Below are positions 9,409 through 17,803 of a stretch of DNA of 64,000 nt, piece after piece. Numbering within the stretch: the first letter of the stretch is position 1; every line of letters starts with the position of its first letter. A model generated the notes under the pieces. It searched no databases, was not told where the DNA came from, and saw only the letters and a program-made list of their open reading frames with translations. Location of the stretch: NCBI GenBank assembly GCA_964466115.1, contig CAYXMH010000004.1, positions 62,001 to 126,000 of the forward strand, in the 5' to 3' direction. This stretch comes from Pseudolysobacter sp964466115 (lineage in GTDB: Bacteria > Pseudomonadota > Gammaproteobacteria > Xanthomonadales > Rhodanobacteraceae). A program made the position numbers and the translations under genes.

Positions 9409-10317
9409 TTACTTAATGGCACGTGTTCTATGGCTGTCGACGGGCTTGGCGCATTGCTCCAGATATTCAATGATCTGTCCCGCCACATCGATCTTAGTGA
9501 CCGCCTCAATACCTTCAAGACCCGGCGAAGAATTCACTTCCAACACCAATGGTCCGCGTGCGGAGCGTAATAAATCCACACCAGCGACACTTAATCCCAT
9601 AACCCTTGCTGAATTTAACGCAACTTCCACTTCCAGCTTATCCAACTCCACCGCCGTAGCGGTTCCCCCCCGGTGCAAATTGGAGCGAAAATCTCCACGC
9701 CCTGCCTGACGGCGCATCGCCGCGATAACCTTACCGCCAACCACAAAACAGCGCAAATCCGCCCCTTTCGATTCACCAATAAACTCTTGCACCAGAAAGC
9801 TCGCGTACAGGCCGCGCAACGCCTCGATCATGCCTTGCGACGCGGAACGTTTCTCCGCGAGCAAAACGCCTTGACCTTGCGCACCTTCATTGAGCTTGAT
9901 CACGTGCGGCGGACTGCCGAGCATGGCAAGAAGGTCGGTCGTGTCATCGGGATTGTCGCCAAACACCGTGGTTGGCAAACCGATGTTTTCGCGCGCCAAT
10001 AATTGCAGGCAACGCAACTTATCGCGAGCGCGCAAAATGGCATCCGACGGGTTCGGTGTGAACACCCCCATCATTTCAAACTGACGCAACACCGCAGCGC
10101 CATACACCGTAATCGAAGCGCCAATACGGGGAATCACCGCATCAAAGCCAGATAACGCCTTACCCTTGTAATGGATATCGAATACCCCAGCGGCGATGCG
10201 CATATAACACCGTAAGGGATCGAGCACGCGCACGCGATGACCGCGCGAACGCGCAGCTTCGACCAAGCGCAATGTGGAAAACAGCTTGGCATTGCGTGAC
10301 AGAATGGCAATCTTCAC
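9409..10317 (-). CDS. rimK: RimK-type alpha-L-glutamate ligase (ATP-grasp)
   Basis: A 302-residue ATP-grasp ligase of the RimK family, which in E. coli adds glutamates to the C-terminus of ribosomal protein S6; other members make different amino-acid conjugates, so the substrate is inferred. Motifs: N-terminal KIAILSRNAKLFST, VIPRIGASIT, ATP-binding HVIKLNEGAQGQGV, the loop DLRCFVVGGKVIAAM, and the metal-binding LVLEVNSSPGLEG near the end. The frame extends to 10434, but that extension runs through the tRNA-Gly gene; the GTG at 10317 gives the length (302) and N-terminus of the family. The minus-strand tRNA lies directly upstream. Confidence 0.92.
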   Translation of the reverse strand: MKIAILSRNAKLFSTLRLVEAARSRGHRVRVLDPLRCYMRIAAGVFDIHYKGKALSGFDAVIPRIGASITVYGAAVLRQFEMMGVFTPNPSDAILRARDKLRCLQLLARENIGLPTTVFGDNPDDTTDLLAMLGSPPHVIKLNEGAQGQGVLLAEKRSASQGMIEALRGLYASFLVQEFIGESKGADLRCFVVGGKVIAAMRRQAGRGDFRSNLHRGGTATAVELDKLEVEVALNSARVMGLSVAGVDLLRSARGPLVLEVNSSPGLEGIEAVTKIDVAGQIIEYLEQCAKPVDSHRTRAIK

Positions 10318-10404
10318 GGCGAATTCTCTTAAAAAATAATAATTACCGCAGAGGCCAAGAGCAGCGCTGCGCTTTCCCAGAAACTTAACTAGCATGCAAT
10401 TGCA

Positions 10405-10478
10405 TGGAGCGGGTGATGGGAATCGAACCCACACTAGTAGCTTGGGAAGCTACTGTTCTACCATTGAACTACACCCGC
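10405..10478 (-). tRNA. tRNA-Gly (anticodon CCC)
   Basis: Minus-strand cloverleaf with acceptor stem GCGGGTG/CACCCGC, D-arm TAGTTCAATGGTAGAAC, anticodon stem GTAGC/GCTAC around loop TTCCCAA (anticodon CCC), T-arm GGGTTCGATTCCC, and an encoded CCA at 10405-10407. All stems pair. It reads GGG glycine codons. Confidence 0.96.
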
Positions 10479-10669
10479 GCTAAGCGCCTACTGTACTTTG
10501 AGGTATGTCGCATAGGCAACTCACCCACGTGTGCTGCTGCAAGTCTAGGGTAATAACTTAGATAGCACTGCCTTGAATCTAACAGAAAGTCCTCATTCAG
10601 CTACAGTACGCTTAAATAAGGCAGTAAAATGTCCAATCTAAACGAATGCACTGCGTTGAGGAAACTTCC

Positions 10670-13204
10670 ATGACAAACCAGCCCCGTTTTACTTTAATTG
10701 CCAGTTTCGCTTGGGCCCTACTTCTTTCCCTAGCGCAAACCGGTAGCGCTTTTGCCGATGATGACCCGTCCTCTAGAGTGGCGCGCCTAAGCTATGTACG
10801 TGGCGCTGTGAGCTTCGTCCCAGCGGGCGAAAACGACTGGGTCGAAGCGGTAGTCAATCGCCCCCTAATCAGCGGCGACCGTCTTTGGACCGATCGCGGC
10901 GCTCGCGCCGAATTGCAAGTGGGCACCGCAGCGATTCGTTTGGATGAACAATCCAGTTTCGACTTTTTGAACTTAAATGACACCACAGCGCAGATTGAGC
11001 TTACCCAAGGCACGTTAAATCTGCGCATCCGCCACCTGCTGGATGGCGAAGTTTACGAAGTGGACACCCCAACCTTGGCCTTCACCGCCACGCGCGGTGG
11101 CGAATACCGCATTGATGTCGGCCCCAATGGCGATACCACCACGGTAACCGTATTCAGCGGCGCTGGCGAAGCTTATGGTGAAGCCGGTGCGCGATTCCGT
11201 ATTGAAGAAGACGAGTCGGTGCAATTTCGTGACGCGGGCTTGCGTGATTATGAAACATTTGATTTACCGCGAGCCGATGATTTCGACCATTTCTGCTTTG
11301 CCCGCGACGATCGCGAAGATCATTCCCGCTCGCGTCGTTACGTATCGGAAGAGATCGTTGGATACTCCGACCTTGACGAATACGGCAGTTGGAGCGATGC
11401 CCCGGACTACGGCCATGTTTGGTACCCAAGCCATGTACAAGCCGACTGGGCCCCTTATCGAGATGGCCATTGGGCCTGGATCGAACCGTGGGGTTGGACC
11501 TGGGTAGATCAAGCACCGTGGGGATTCGCTCCGTTCCATTACGGCCGCTGGGCCTACATTCAAAATCGTTGGGGTTGGGTGCCAGGCCCGGCCGTTGTGC
11601 GCCCGGTGTACGCGCCTGCGCTGGTGGTATTCGTGGGCGGACGTGACTTTGGTGTCGGTATTGGTGTTGCCGGTGGAGCGCCGGTCGGCTGGTTCCCGTT
11701 AGGGCCACGCGAGGTTTACGTGCCTGGTTACCATGTCAGCCGCAATTATTTTCACAACGTTAACATCAGCAACACGACGGTAAATAACACCTATATTACC
11801 AATGTGTACAATAACTACTCACGTGGCGACATTAATGTGTCGCGGGTGGCCTACGCTAACCGCTCCGCTCCGAATGCATTGACGGCGGTGCCCGCAAATG
11901 TATTTTCCAGCGCGCGTCCCGTCGCAGCTGCCGCACTCCGGGTCGATCGCGCGGCCGCCGCCCGCGGTGATGTCACGGCGTTCACTTCCATAACGCCCAC
12001 CCGTGCAAGCCTTGTATCGACGGGTGCAGCAAGAGCTGCGCCCCCGGCCCAAATCCAAAGCCGAACCGTCGTAGCACGCAGCGCACCTGCGCCCGCAATG
12101 GTGCCGTTTGCCTCACGTCAAACCGCGTTACAGCAAAATGCCGGTCGGCCACTGCCTTCGACCACCATACAGCAATTACAAACGCAAACCGCGAGGACCG
12201 CACCGGCCCCGCAAGTGCGAGTCGTATCACCAAGCGTAAACAACGCCAACACGGCTGAACGCAACAGCTTCGGCCAAAATGGTCAGCGCGGACAACCCTC
12301 CAACCAACCAAACACCTCGAGCCGCTCCAATAACCCCAGAGCACCGATGGTGAATACCACAGAAGGTGTTTCAAACGCGCGCACCGCAGAACCCAGCGTA
12401 CCGCAAACGCAATCGAACCGTGTTGATCATCGATCCGAAACGACTCGTGAAAGCGATATGCGCAGTCGTACCACCACCGCTCCACCGAGTTCGACCTATC
12501 GTCAATCCGGCGAACCTTCGACTCGGTCAACATCCAGTGGTGCCGCACGCTCTGGCCAACCGCAAGTGCAGGAACAAAGCTTGCAGTCGCAAAATCCCTC
12601 CGAGACGCGTGGCGACACCCGAAGCCGCACTACTACCCCGCCACCGAGCTCGACGTATCGTCAATCCGGCGAACCTTCGACTCGGTCAACATCCAGTGGT
12701 GCCGCACGCTCTGGCCAACCGCAAGTGCAGGAACAAAGCTTGCAGTCGCAAAATCCCTCCGAGACGCGTGGCGACACCCGAAGCCGCACTACTACCCCGC
12801 CACCGAGCTCGACGTATCGTCAATCCAGCGAACCTTCGACGCGATCGACGTACAACGGTGCTACCCGTGCTAGCGAGCCTCAGGCGCAGGAGCAACCCTC
12901 GCGTTCGCGTAGCTACAACCAAACCCAACCACAAGTGGAACGCAGCGCTTCACCGCCTTCTGCTCGAACCTTGCCCCCAGCCCAAACCCCGTCGCCAACG
13001 CCTCGCGCAGAAGAACGCGCGGCTCCTCAGCAACGGGGCTACGCCCCTACCACCGAGCAACCACGCTCGGTGCCGCAACCCGTAGCCGCACCGCCGCCGC
13101 CACCACCCGCACAACGCGCAGCACCGCCACCGCCACCGACGCAGCAAAGCTCGCGCGAGGAACACAAAAAAGACAAAGACGACGATAAAAGACACGACCG
13201 TTAA
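10670..13204 (+). CDS. FecR-domain / DUF6600 secreted protein with long repetitive tail
   Basis: An 844-residue exported protein. A signal peptide (residues about 8-30, ending SAFA) is followed by a FecR-type beta domain (RLSYVRGAVSFVPAGENDW to about residue 185), then a DUF6600-like region rich in aromatic motifs (GSWSDAPDYGHVWYPSHV, GHWAWIEPWGWTWVDQAPWG, GRWAYIQNRWGWVPGP). The last 400 residues are low-complexity Ser/Thr/Pro/Gln/Arg with a 53-residue tandem repeat and a proline-rich, lysine/aspartate-rich tail. The ATG at 10670 follows TTGAGGAAAC. FecR domains elsewhere sense TonB-receptor signals, but no sigma factor or receptor lies nearby, so an envelope structural or adhesive role is as likely. 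Function unknown. Confidence 0.85.
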   Translation: MTNQPRFTLIASFAWALLLSLAQTGSAFADDDPSSRVARLSYVRGAVSFVPAGENDWVEAVVNRPLISGDRLWTDRGARAELQVGTAAIRLDEQSSFDFLNLNDTTAQIELTQGTLNLRIRHLLDGEVYEVDTPTLAFTATRGGEYRIDVGPNGDTTTVTVFSGAGEAYGEAGARFRIEEDESVQFRDAGLRDYETFDLPRADDFDHFCFARDDREDHSRSRRYVSEEIVGYSDLDEYGSWSDAPDYGHVWYPSHVQADWAPYRDGHWAWIEPWGWTWVDQAPWGFAPFHYGRWAYIQNRWGWVPGPAVVRPVYAPALVVFVGGRDFGVGIGVAGGAPVGWFPLGPREVYVPGYHVSRNYFHNVNISNTTVNNTYITNVYNNYSRGDINVSRVAYANRSAPNALTAVPANVFSSARPVAAAALRVDRAAAARGDVTAFTSITPTRASLVSTGAARAAPPAQIQSRTVVARSAPAPAMVPFASRQTALQQNAGRPLPSTTIQQLQTQTARTAPAPQVRVVSPSVNNANTAERNSFGQNGQRGQPSNQPNTSSRSNNPRAPMVNTTEGVSNARTAEPSVPQTQSNRVDHRSETTRESDMRSRTTTAPPSSTYRQSGEPSTRSTSSGAARSGQPQVQEQSLQSQNPSETRGDTRSRTTTPPPSSTYRQSGEPSTRSTSSGAARSGQPQVQEQSLQSQNPSETRGDTRSRTTTPPPSSTYRQSSEPSTRSTYNGATRASEPQAQEQPSRSRSYNQTQPQVERSASPPSARTLPPAQTPSPTPRAEERAAPQQRGYAPTTEQPRSVPQPVAAPPPPPPAQRAAPPPPPTQQSSREEHKKDKDDDKRHDR
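12490..12860 (+). repeat. Tandem 159-bp coding repeat in the FecR/DUF6600 gene
   Basis: The unit beginning GTCAATCCGG at 12501 recurs at 12660 and, slightly diverged (GTCAATCCAG), at 12819: a period of exactly 159 bases (53 codons). The first two units appear identical base for base, so the duplication is recent. It encodes a Ser/Thr/Gln-rich segment with TRSTSSGAARSGQPQVQEQ. Confidence 0.9.
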
Positions 13205-13219
13205 ACGTATGCAACCCCG

Positions 13220-13250
13220 AGCGCCCGGCTTACCCGGGCGCTTTTTTTTT
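13220..13250 (+). terminator. Rho-independent terminator after FecR/DUF6600 gene
   Basis: A 9-bp stem AGCGCCCGG/CCGGGCGCT (13220-13228 with 13234-13242) directly followed by eight further T, 15 bases after the stop codon. A textbook intrinsic terminator. Confidence 0.93.
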
Positions 13251-13253
13251 CGC

Positions 13254-13306
13254 GTATCCACTGCGAATGCGGACAATCGGCGGCCGGGCGGATACACTTC
13301 GCAGTG
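13254..13306 (+). promoter_or_regulatory. Structured leader of thiS (possible pseudoknot)
   Basis: A perfect 9-bp stem CACTGCGAA/TTCGCAGTG (13259-13267 with 13298-13306) ends two bases before the thiS ATG. A second complement, GTATCC/GGATAC (13254-13259 with 13290-13295), interleaves with it and would form a pseudoknot or compete at base 13259. No TPP-riboswitch sequence is present and no clear ribosome site is visible before thiS. Control of thi translation is inference. Confidence 0.4.
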
Positions 13307-13308
13307 CG

Positions 13309-13509
13309 ATGAATATTATGCTCAATGGCAAAATCTGCGAATGCGATGCGCAGACCACACTCCACGCGTTGCTGGAGCAATCGGGCTGCGCAGCCATGAA
13401 GGTTGCCGTGGAGATAAATCGCGAAATAATACCGAAGAGTCAGCATGCAACGTATCAACTCAAACCGGATGATCGAGTCGAAATTGTTCATGCCATCGGC
13501 GGGGGTTGA
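13309..13509 (+). CDS. thiS: Sulfur carrier protein ThiS
   Basis: A 66-residue ubiquitin-like protein carrying sulfur as a C-terminal thiocarboxylate for thiazole synthesis. It starts MNIMLNGK, has the family hydrophobic core (TLHALLEQSG, VAVEINREII) and ends in the obligatory GG (AIGGG). A longer frame begins at 13267 but adds residues not found in the family. No recognisable Shine-Dalgarno precedes the ATG; a hairpin abuts it. ThiG follows 43 bases downstream and is its direct partner. Confidence 0.93.
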   Translation: MNIMLNGKICECDAQTTLHALLEQSGCAAMKVAVEINREIIPKSQHATYQLKPDDRVEIVHAIGGG

Positions 13510-13552
13510 GCGACGTCTTCATGCGTCTTAAAGCAGCATTGCCAGGATAACA

Positions 13553-14341
13553 ATGAACAACCATGATCCGTTACTTATCGCCGGACGCAGCTATCGTTCG
13601 CGCTTATTGGCCGGCACGGGTAAATTCACCGATCTAGAACAAACGCGTCTTGCCATTGAGGCCAGCGGTGCCGAAATCGTGACCGTGGCGATCCGCCGCA
13701 GCAATATCGGCCAGGACAAAAACCAGCCGAACTTGCTTGATGTGCTGCCACTATCGCGTTACACAATCCTGCCCAATACCGCCGGCTGTTACACCGCGGA
13801 GGACGCCATCCGTATTTGCCGCATGGCGCGGGAGCTTTTAGACGGCCATTCGTTGATCAAACTCGAAGTACTGGGCGATCCAAAAACTTTGCTGCCCGAT
13901 GTGATTGAAACCCTTAAAGCCACGGAAATTCTGGTGCGCGAAGAGTTTCAGATCATGGTCTACACCAATGACGACCCGATTCTCGCGAAACGTTTTGAGA
14001 ACATGGGCTGCGTCGCCGTCATGCCCCTGGCGGCGCCGATCGGGTCGGGCCTTGGCATCCGCAATCCGGATAACCTATTCACGATAATCGAAAATGCCAA
14101 GATTCCCATTTTGGTCGACGCTGGCGTCGGAACCGCATCCGACGCCGCGATCGCGATGGAGCTTGGCTGCGATGGCGTTTTGATGAACACCGCCATTGCG
14201 GGTGCAAAAAACCCCGTGTTGATGGCCTCGGCAATGTGCAAAGCAATTGCAGCGGGGCGCGAGGCGTTTTTGGCCGGGCGCATCCCGCGCAAACGGTTTG
14301 CGTCTGCGTCAAGCCCAACCAACCATTTTGTCGATGGATAA
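13553..14341 (+). CDS. thiG: Thiazole synthase
   Basis: Builds the thiazole phosphate ring of thiamine from deoxyxylulose phosphate, dehydroglycine and ThiS thiocarboxylate. 262 residues, a complete TIM barrel. Visible motifs: RLLAGTGKF at the N-terminus, VTVAIRR, LPNTAGCYTAEDAI, the catalytic-lysine strand LIKLEVLGD, PLAAPIGSGLGI and VDAGVGTASDAAIAMELG (phosphate binding). AGGATA precedes the ATG. It sits in the order thiS-thiG-trmB, which is familiar in Xanthomonadales relatives. Confidence 0.97.
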   Translation: MNNHDPLLIAGRSYRSRLLAGTGKFTDLEQTRLAIEASGAEIVTVAIRRSNIGQDKNQPNLLDVLPLSRYTILPNTAGCYTAEDAIRICRMARELLDGHSLIKLEVLGDPKTLLPDVIETLKATEILVREEFQIMVYTNDDPILAKRFENMGCVAVMPLAAPIGSGLGIRNPDNLFTIIENAKIPILVDAGVGTASDAAIAMELGCDGVLMNTAIAGAKNPVLMASAMCKAIAAGREAFLAGRIPRKRFASASSPTNHFVDG

Positions 14342-14377
14342 TGAACTCACTTGAGAAATTAATACCCGTTTAGGCAC

Positions 14378-15070
14378 ATGCACAGTAACGATCCGCCAAT
14401 ACAACACCCGATTCGCAGCTTCGTTCTGCGTCAGGGACGAATCACTCCGGCACAAATGCGCGCGTTTGCAGCGCATTGGCAGCGCTATGGATTGGAGCCG
14501 ACGGGCGCGCCGCGCGATTTCGCAGCTATCTTTGGGCGTAGCGCGCCTTTAGTCTTGGAAATCGGCTTCGGCAACGGCGAAGCCTTGTGCTATGCCGCGC
14601 AATGCGAAGCGGATAAGAATTTCCTTGGTGTTGAAGTGCATCGCCCCGGCGTCGGGCGGCTATTAAATGCGCTAGCTAACGCGCATTTAGACAACGCTCG
14701 CATTTTCCATGAGGATGCCGTGGAGGTGCTAACCCAAGAAATCGCGCCTGAAACACTCAGTGAAGTGCGTATTTATTTTCCCGACCCTTGGCCCAAGCAT
14801 CGCCATCATAAACGGCGTTTAATTCAGCCTGAGCTGGTACAGCTGATCGCCTCGCGCATGAAAACCGGCGGGCGCTTGCACTTGGCCACCGATTGGGCCG
14901 AGTATGCGCAGCACATGCTGGAAGTGCTTGAAGCCGCACCGATGTGGCGCAATCTGGCTGAAAACGGCGAGTTTTCCCCGCGGCCTGTCTGGCGCATTGA
15001 AACCCATTTTGAACGGCGGGGTCAGCGACTCGGCCATGGCGTTTGGGATTTGATCTACACCAGAGTTTAA
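14378..15070 (+). CDS. trmB: tRNA (guanine-46-N7)-methyltransferase
   Basis: Methylates N7 of G46 in the variable loop of many tRNAs using SAM. 230 residues, class I methyltransferase fold. Motif I is LVLEIGFGNGEAL; FLGVEVHRPGVGRLL follows; the family signature VRIYFPDPWPKHRHHKRR and the C-terminal TDWAEYAQHML, ETHFERRGQRLGHGVWDL are intact. The N-terminus IRSFVLRQGR is also typical. It lies 36 bases after thiG, probably in the same transcript. Confidence 0.96.
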   Translation: MHSNDPPIQHPIRSFVLRQGRITPAQMRAFAAHWQRYGLEPTGAPRDFAAIFGRSAPLVLEIGFGNGEALCYAAQCEADKNFLGVEVHRPGVGRLLNALANAHLDNARIFHEDAVEVLTQEIAPETLSEVRIYFPDPWPKHRHHKRRLIQPELVQLIASRMKTGGRLHLATDWAEYAQHMLEVLEAAPMWRNLAENGEFSPRPVWRIETHFERRGQRLGHGVWDLIYTRV

Positions 15071-15117
15071 TATCGACCCAACCAATCACTGACGGATAAA
15101 CCACCACCAATACGCCA

Positions 15118-16968
15118 ATGGATCACACCTTAACCCTCACCGTTGAGATGCTGCTCGTGCTTGGGTTGGTGTGCTTTACAGTGTTTATGCTGGTATTGGA
15201 GTGGATTCGAGCGGATCTGTTGGCCTTACTCATCATCGTCGTCATCGGCATTACCAAGTTGATGCCGGCCGAGCAATTATTCTATGGCTTTGCCGGCAAC
15301 GCCGTCATCTCATTATTGGCGGTTATGATCATGGGCGCGGGCTTAAACCGCACCGGCGTTTTAAACAAAACCGCATCGTTTATTTTGCGCATGGCCGGTG
15401 GCGTAGAAGCACGCCTTGGGGTTTTGATTAACGCGATTGTCGGTTCGCTCTCGGCGATCATGCAAAGCCAGGCGCTGGCCGCACTGTTCCTACCTGTGGT
15501 CAGCCGAGTGTCAGCACGAACCGGTGTGCCGCTGTCGCGTTTATTGCTGCCAATGGCTTTTTGTGTCCTGGCCGGCACCAATATCACGATGATCTCGAAC
15601 TCACCGTTGATCTTGCTCAACGACTTGATCCAAAGCGCGAATCACAATTTGCCTTCGGGTGCACAGGCGATTGAGCCGTTCACGTTGTTTGCGATTACCC
15701 CGGTAGGTATTCCGCTGTTATTGGCGGGTCTTGCCTACTTCGCCTTGCTGCCGCGGCGTTTTCTACCGGCGCAAGAGGACAAACAAAAGGTAACGCCCGG
15801 CCGCACCGAAACCTATTTCGCGGAAATTTACGGCATCGACGGGGAGGTCATGGAATTAACCGTCACCCCGGAAAGCCCCTTGGTCGGGATGAGTGTGATC
15901 GAGGCCGAAAATTTACGCGGGGCACCATTGATCCTGGCGATAAAAAACGGCAACGAGGCGCGCCTGGCTCCGCCCGCAGATCAAATGATCTGGGTCGGAA
16001 CGGTGCTCGGCGTGCTTGGCAAGCGCGAGGCCGTGCATGATTTCGCCAGCATGCATCTTTTGCGCATTCAAACCCGCCTGCGCAATTTTTCCGATATGTT
16101 CAATCCCAACCGCGCCGGCATTTCAGAGGCGGTTTTACCCCCTGTTTCACGTTTCGTAAAACAAACGGTGGGCGATTTACGCCTGCGCAAACGCCATGGC
16201 ATCAGCGTGCTGGCGGTTAACCGCGGCGAGCAAATTTTTCGCGAGGAAGTGCGGAAAATTGTATTAAAACCCGGCGACATATTGGTGCTGCACAGCTCTT
16301 GGCGCGACTTAACGCTCGCGGCGGAAGAGCGCGACTTCGTCGTCGTTACCGACTACCCAAAGGAAGAACACCGGCCCGCCAAGATCTGGCATGCGGTTGC
16401 CTTCTTCACGCTGGCGATGGGACTGGGCTTATTCACCGAACTTAAGCTTTCCGTCGCCATGCTGGTCGGCGCCGTGGGCATGCTGTTGGGCGGCGTGCTG
16501 AGTATGGAAGAAGCCTACAATGCCATAAATTGGAAAACCATATTTACCCTCGCCTGCCTAATTCCCTTAGGATGGGCGATGGATTCCACCGGCACCGCGG
16601 CTTGGATCGCCCAAGAAGTGTTGCGCTACTGCAGCAATTGGCCACAATGGGCTCTGCAAGGCGGCATCGCCGTGTTGTCGCTGTTTTTCTCGCAGGTGGT
16701 GTCGAATGTCGGCGCTGCCGTCATGATGGTGCCGATGTCGATCAGTATTGCGTTAGCCTCACACGGCAATCCCGCGATTTACGCATTGATCGTCGCGATC
16801 TCTACGTCCAACACGTTTCTTATCGCTAGCGCCAACCCCGTATTGACCATTATTGCCGGGCCGGGTGGTTATAAAGCACGTGATTTTTGGCGCGTCGGTT
16901 TGCCGCTGACGGCCATTTTATTGTTGGTGATGTTGGTGTCGGTGAACCTGCTGTTTCACGCAAGCTAG
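15118..16968 (+). CDS. SLC13/DASS-family permease with central TrkA-C domains
   Basis: A 616-residue inner-membrane transporter. Several N-terminal helices (from residue 9, with LLLPMAFCVLAGTNITMISNSP-like loop near 140-160), a soluble middle part around residues 225-420 with two TrkA-C (RCK-C) like domains (ELTVTPESPLVGMSV; ISVLAVNRGEQIF), then a second helical block. The repeated motifs NITMISNSPL and SNTFLIASANPV are the paired hairpin loops of the ion-transporter fold. Such proteins carry sodium-coupled sulfate, citrate or dicarboxylates; the substrate is not determinable. The gene converges on the Rieske gene, stop to stop two bases apart. Confidence 0.88.
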   Translation: MDHTLTLTVEMLLVLGLVCFTVFMLVLEWIRADLLALLIIVVIGITKLMPAEQLFYGFAGNAVISLLAVMIMGAGLNRTGVLNKTASFILRMAGGVEARLGVLINAIVGSLSAIMQSQALAALFLPVVSRVSARTGVPLSRLLLPMAFCVLAGTNITMISNSPLILLNDLIQSANHNLPSGAQAIEPFTLFAITPVGIPLLLAGLAYFALLPRRFLPAQEDKQKVTPGRTETYFAEIYGIDGEVMELTVTPESPLVGMSVIEAENLRGAPLILAIKNGNEARLAPPADQMIWVGTVLGVLGKREAVHDFASMHLLRIQTRLRNFSDMFNPNRAGISEAVLPPVSRFVKQTVGDLRLRKRHGISVLAVNRGEQIFREEVRKIVLKPGDILVLHSSWRDLTLAAEERDFVVVTDYPKEEHRPAKIWHAVAFFTLAMGLGLFTELKLSVAMLVGAVGMLLGGVLSMEEAYNAINWKTIFTLACLIPLGWAMDSTGTAAWIAQEVLRYCSNWPQWALQGGIAVLSLFFSQVVSNVGAAVMMVPMSISIALASHGNPAIYALIVAISTSNTFLIASANPVLTIIAGPGGYKARDFWRVGLPLTAILLLVMLVSVNLLFHAS

Positions 16969-16970
16969 TC

Positions 16971-17303
16971 TCACGGCAATCGCACTTCACCATCGGCCAC
17001 GTCCACATGAATTGGCGTTAACCCAACGCCACGGCAGGGGCCGCCATCGCATTTGCCCGACTCCACCAAAAAGGTCGCCCCATGCGCCGCACAGATCAAC
17101 CGATTGGCGTCGATCAGAAACTTGCCCGGCGCCCAATCCAGACGGCGCCCGGCATGCGGGCATTCATTGTGATAGGCGTACACCGCCTGCCCGTTGCGCA
17201 GTAAAATCAGCGAAAACCCGCCGCTGCTGCTGTCGATATCGAGGCAAATCGCCCCGTTATCCGGAATATCATCAAGGCTGCACAACACTTTCTTAACTGT
17301 CAT
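16971..17303 (-). CDS. Rieske [2Fe-2S] protein
   Basis: A 110-residue single-domain Rieske protein. The cluster ligands are all present: Cys48 and His50 in CPHAGRRL, Cys71 and His74 in CAAHGA. There is no signal peptide or membrane segment, so a cytoplasmic ferredoxin-like electron carrier or a small subunit of the NirD/dioxygenase-ferredoxin type is likely. No oxygenase or reductase gene lies nearby, so its partner is unknown. Confidence 0.9.
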   Translation of the reverse strand: MTVKKVLCSLDDIPDNGAICLDIDSSSGGFSLILLRNGQAVYAYHNECPHAGRRLDWAPGKFLIDANRLICAAHGATFLVESGKCDGGPCRGVGLTPIHVDVADGEVRLP

Positions 17304-17385
17304 ACCGGTTTGCCCATTGGCACTTGCATTGATCCATTTTCAGCCCCACCATCCTACACGTTGTATCACTTAAGGTTTGCACGCC

Positions 17386-17661
17386 ATGCTATTTTTTCGA
17401 CCGCCGCCGCTGCCACGTCATCCAGTGGCCCGCTTGTTATGGGTTTTTATTGGACTGGGCTTAACCGCGGTGTTATTCGTGTTTGGTCTATTCATTGCGG
17501 CCGTAGTATTGGGTGTTGGAGTGCTGGTTTGGTTGCTGCGTCAAATCAATTCGGCATTGACGCGCCAACCATCGGTGGTGGTCAATCAGCGACCGGCGCA
17601 AACCAGTGTCATCGAAGGTGAGTTTGTTGTGATCGAACGCGATCGCAATCCCGCTGCATAA
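17386..17661 (+). CDS. Small membrane protein, unknown function
   Basis: A 91-residue protein. The start is the ATG at 17386; a TTG three codons earlier is also in frame. AAGG lies about 12 bases upstream. After MLFFRPPPLPRHP comes a long hydrophobic stretch (about residues 19-50: LLWVFIGLGLTAVLFVFGLF...VGVLVWLL), long enough for two helices or one hairpin, then a polar tail ending VIEGEFVVIERDRNPAA. I do not recognise a family beyond small YdcF-like or DUF membrane proteins. It lies alone between the Rieske gene and the EamA gene. Confidence 0.7.
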   Translation: MLFFRPPPLPRHPVARLLWVFIGLGLTAVLFVFGLFIAAVVLGVGVLVWLLRQINSALTRQPSVVVNQRPAQTSVIEGEFVVIERDRNPAA

Positions 17662-17803
17662 CAGCGTATTTTATTCGCGATTTTCGATCGCTAAAACACC
17701 TTATTCCACGCTTAAAAGCGGACCCAGCGTAATTGGATGGAGCGGAACTATCGCCCTGGGACGCTCTGCCCTATGATGTCGCCAACTCATCGATCCTCCT
17801 GCA

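Noticed and set aside
10318..10434. N-terminal extension of RimK (MWVRFPSPAP...)
   Set aside because: It is translated from the tRNA-Gly gene on the same strand, a common artefact; the family starts at the GTG 10317.
12366..13085. 239-residue open frame inside the FecR gene
   Set aside because: It is a frame shadow held open by the repetitive Pro/Arg-rich sequence; it has no ribosome site and repeats the same 53-residue period.
13205..13308. TPP riboswitch before thiS
   Set aside because: The CTGAGA and related conserved TPP sequences are absent; only simple complementary stems are present.
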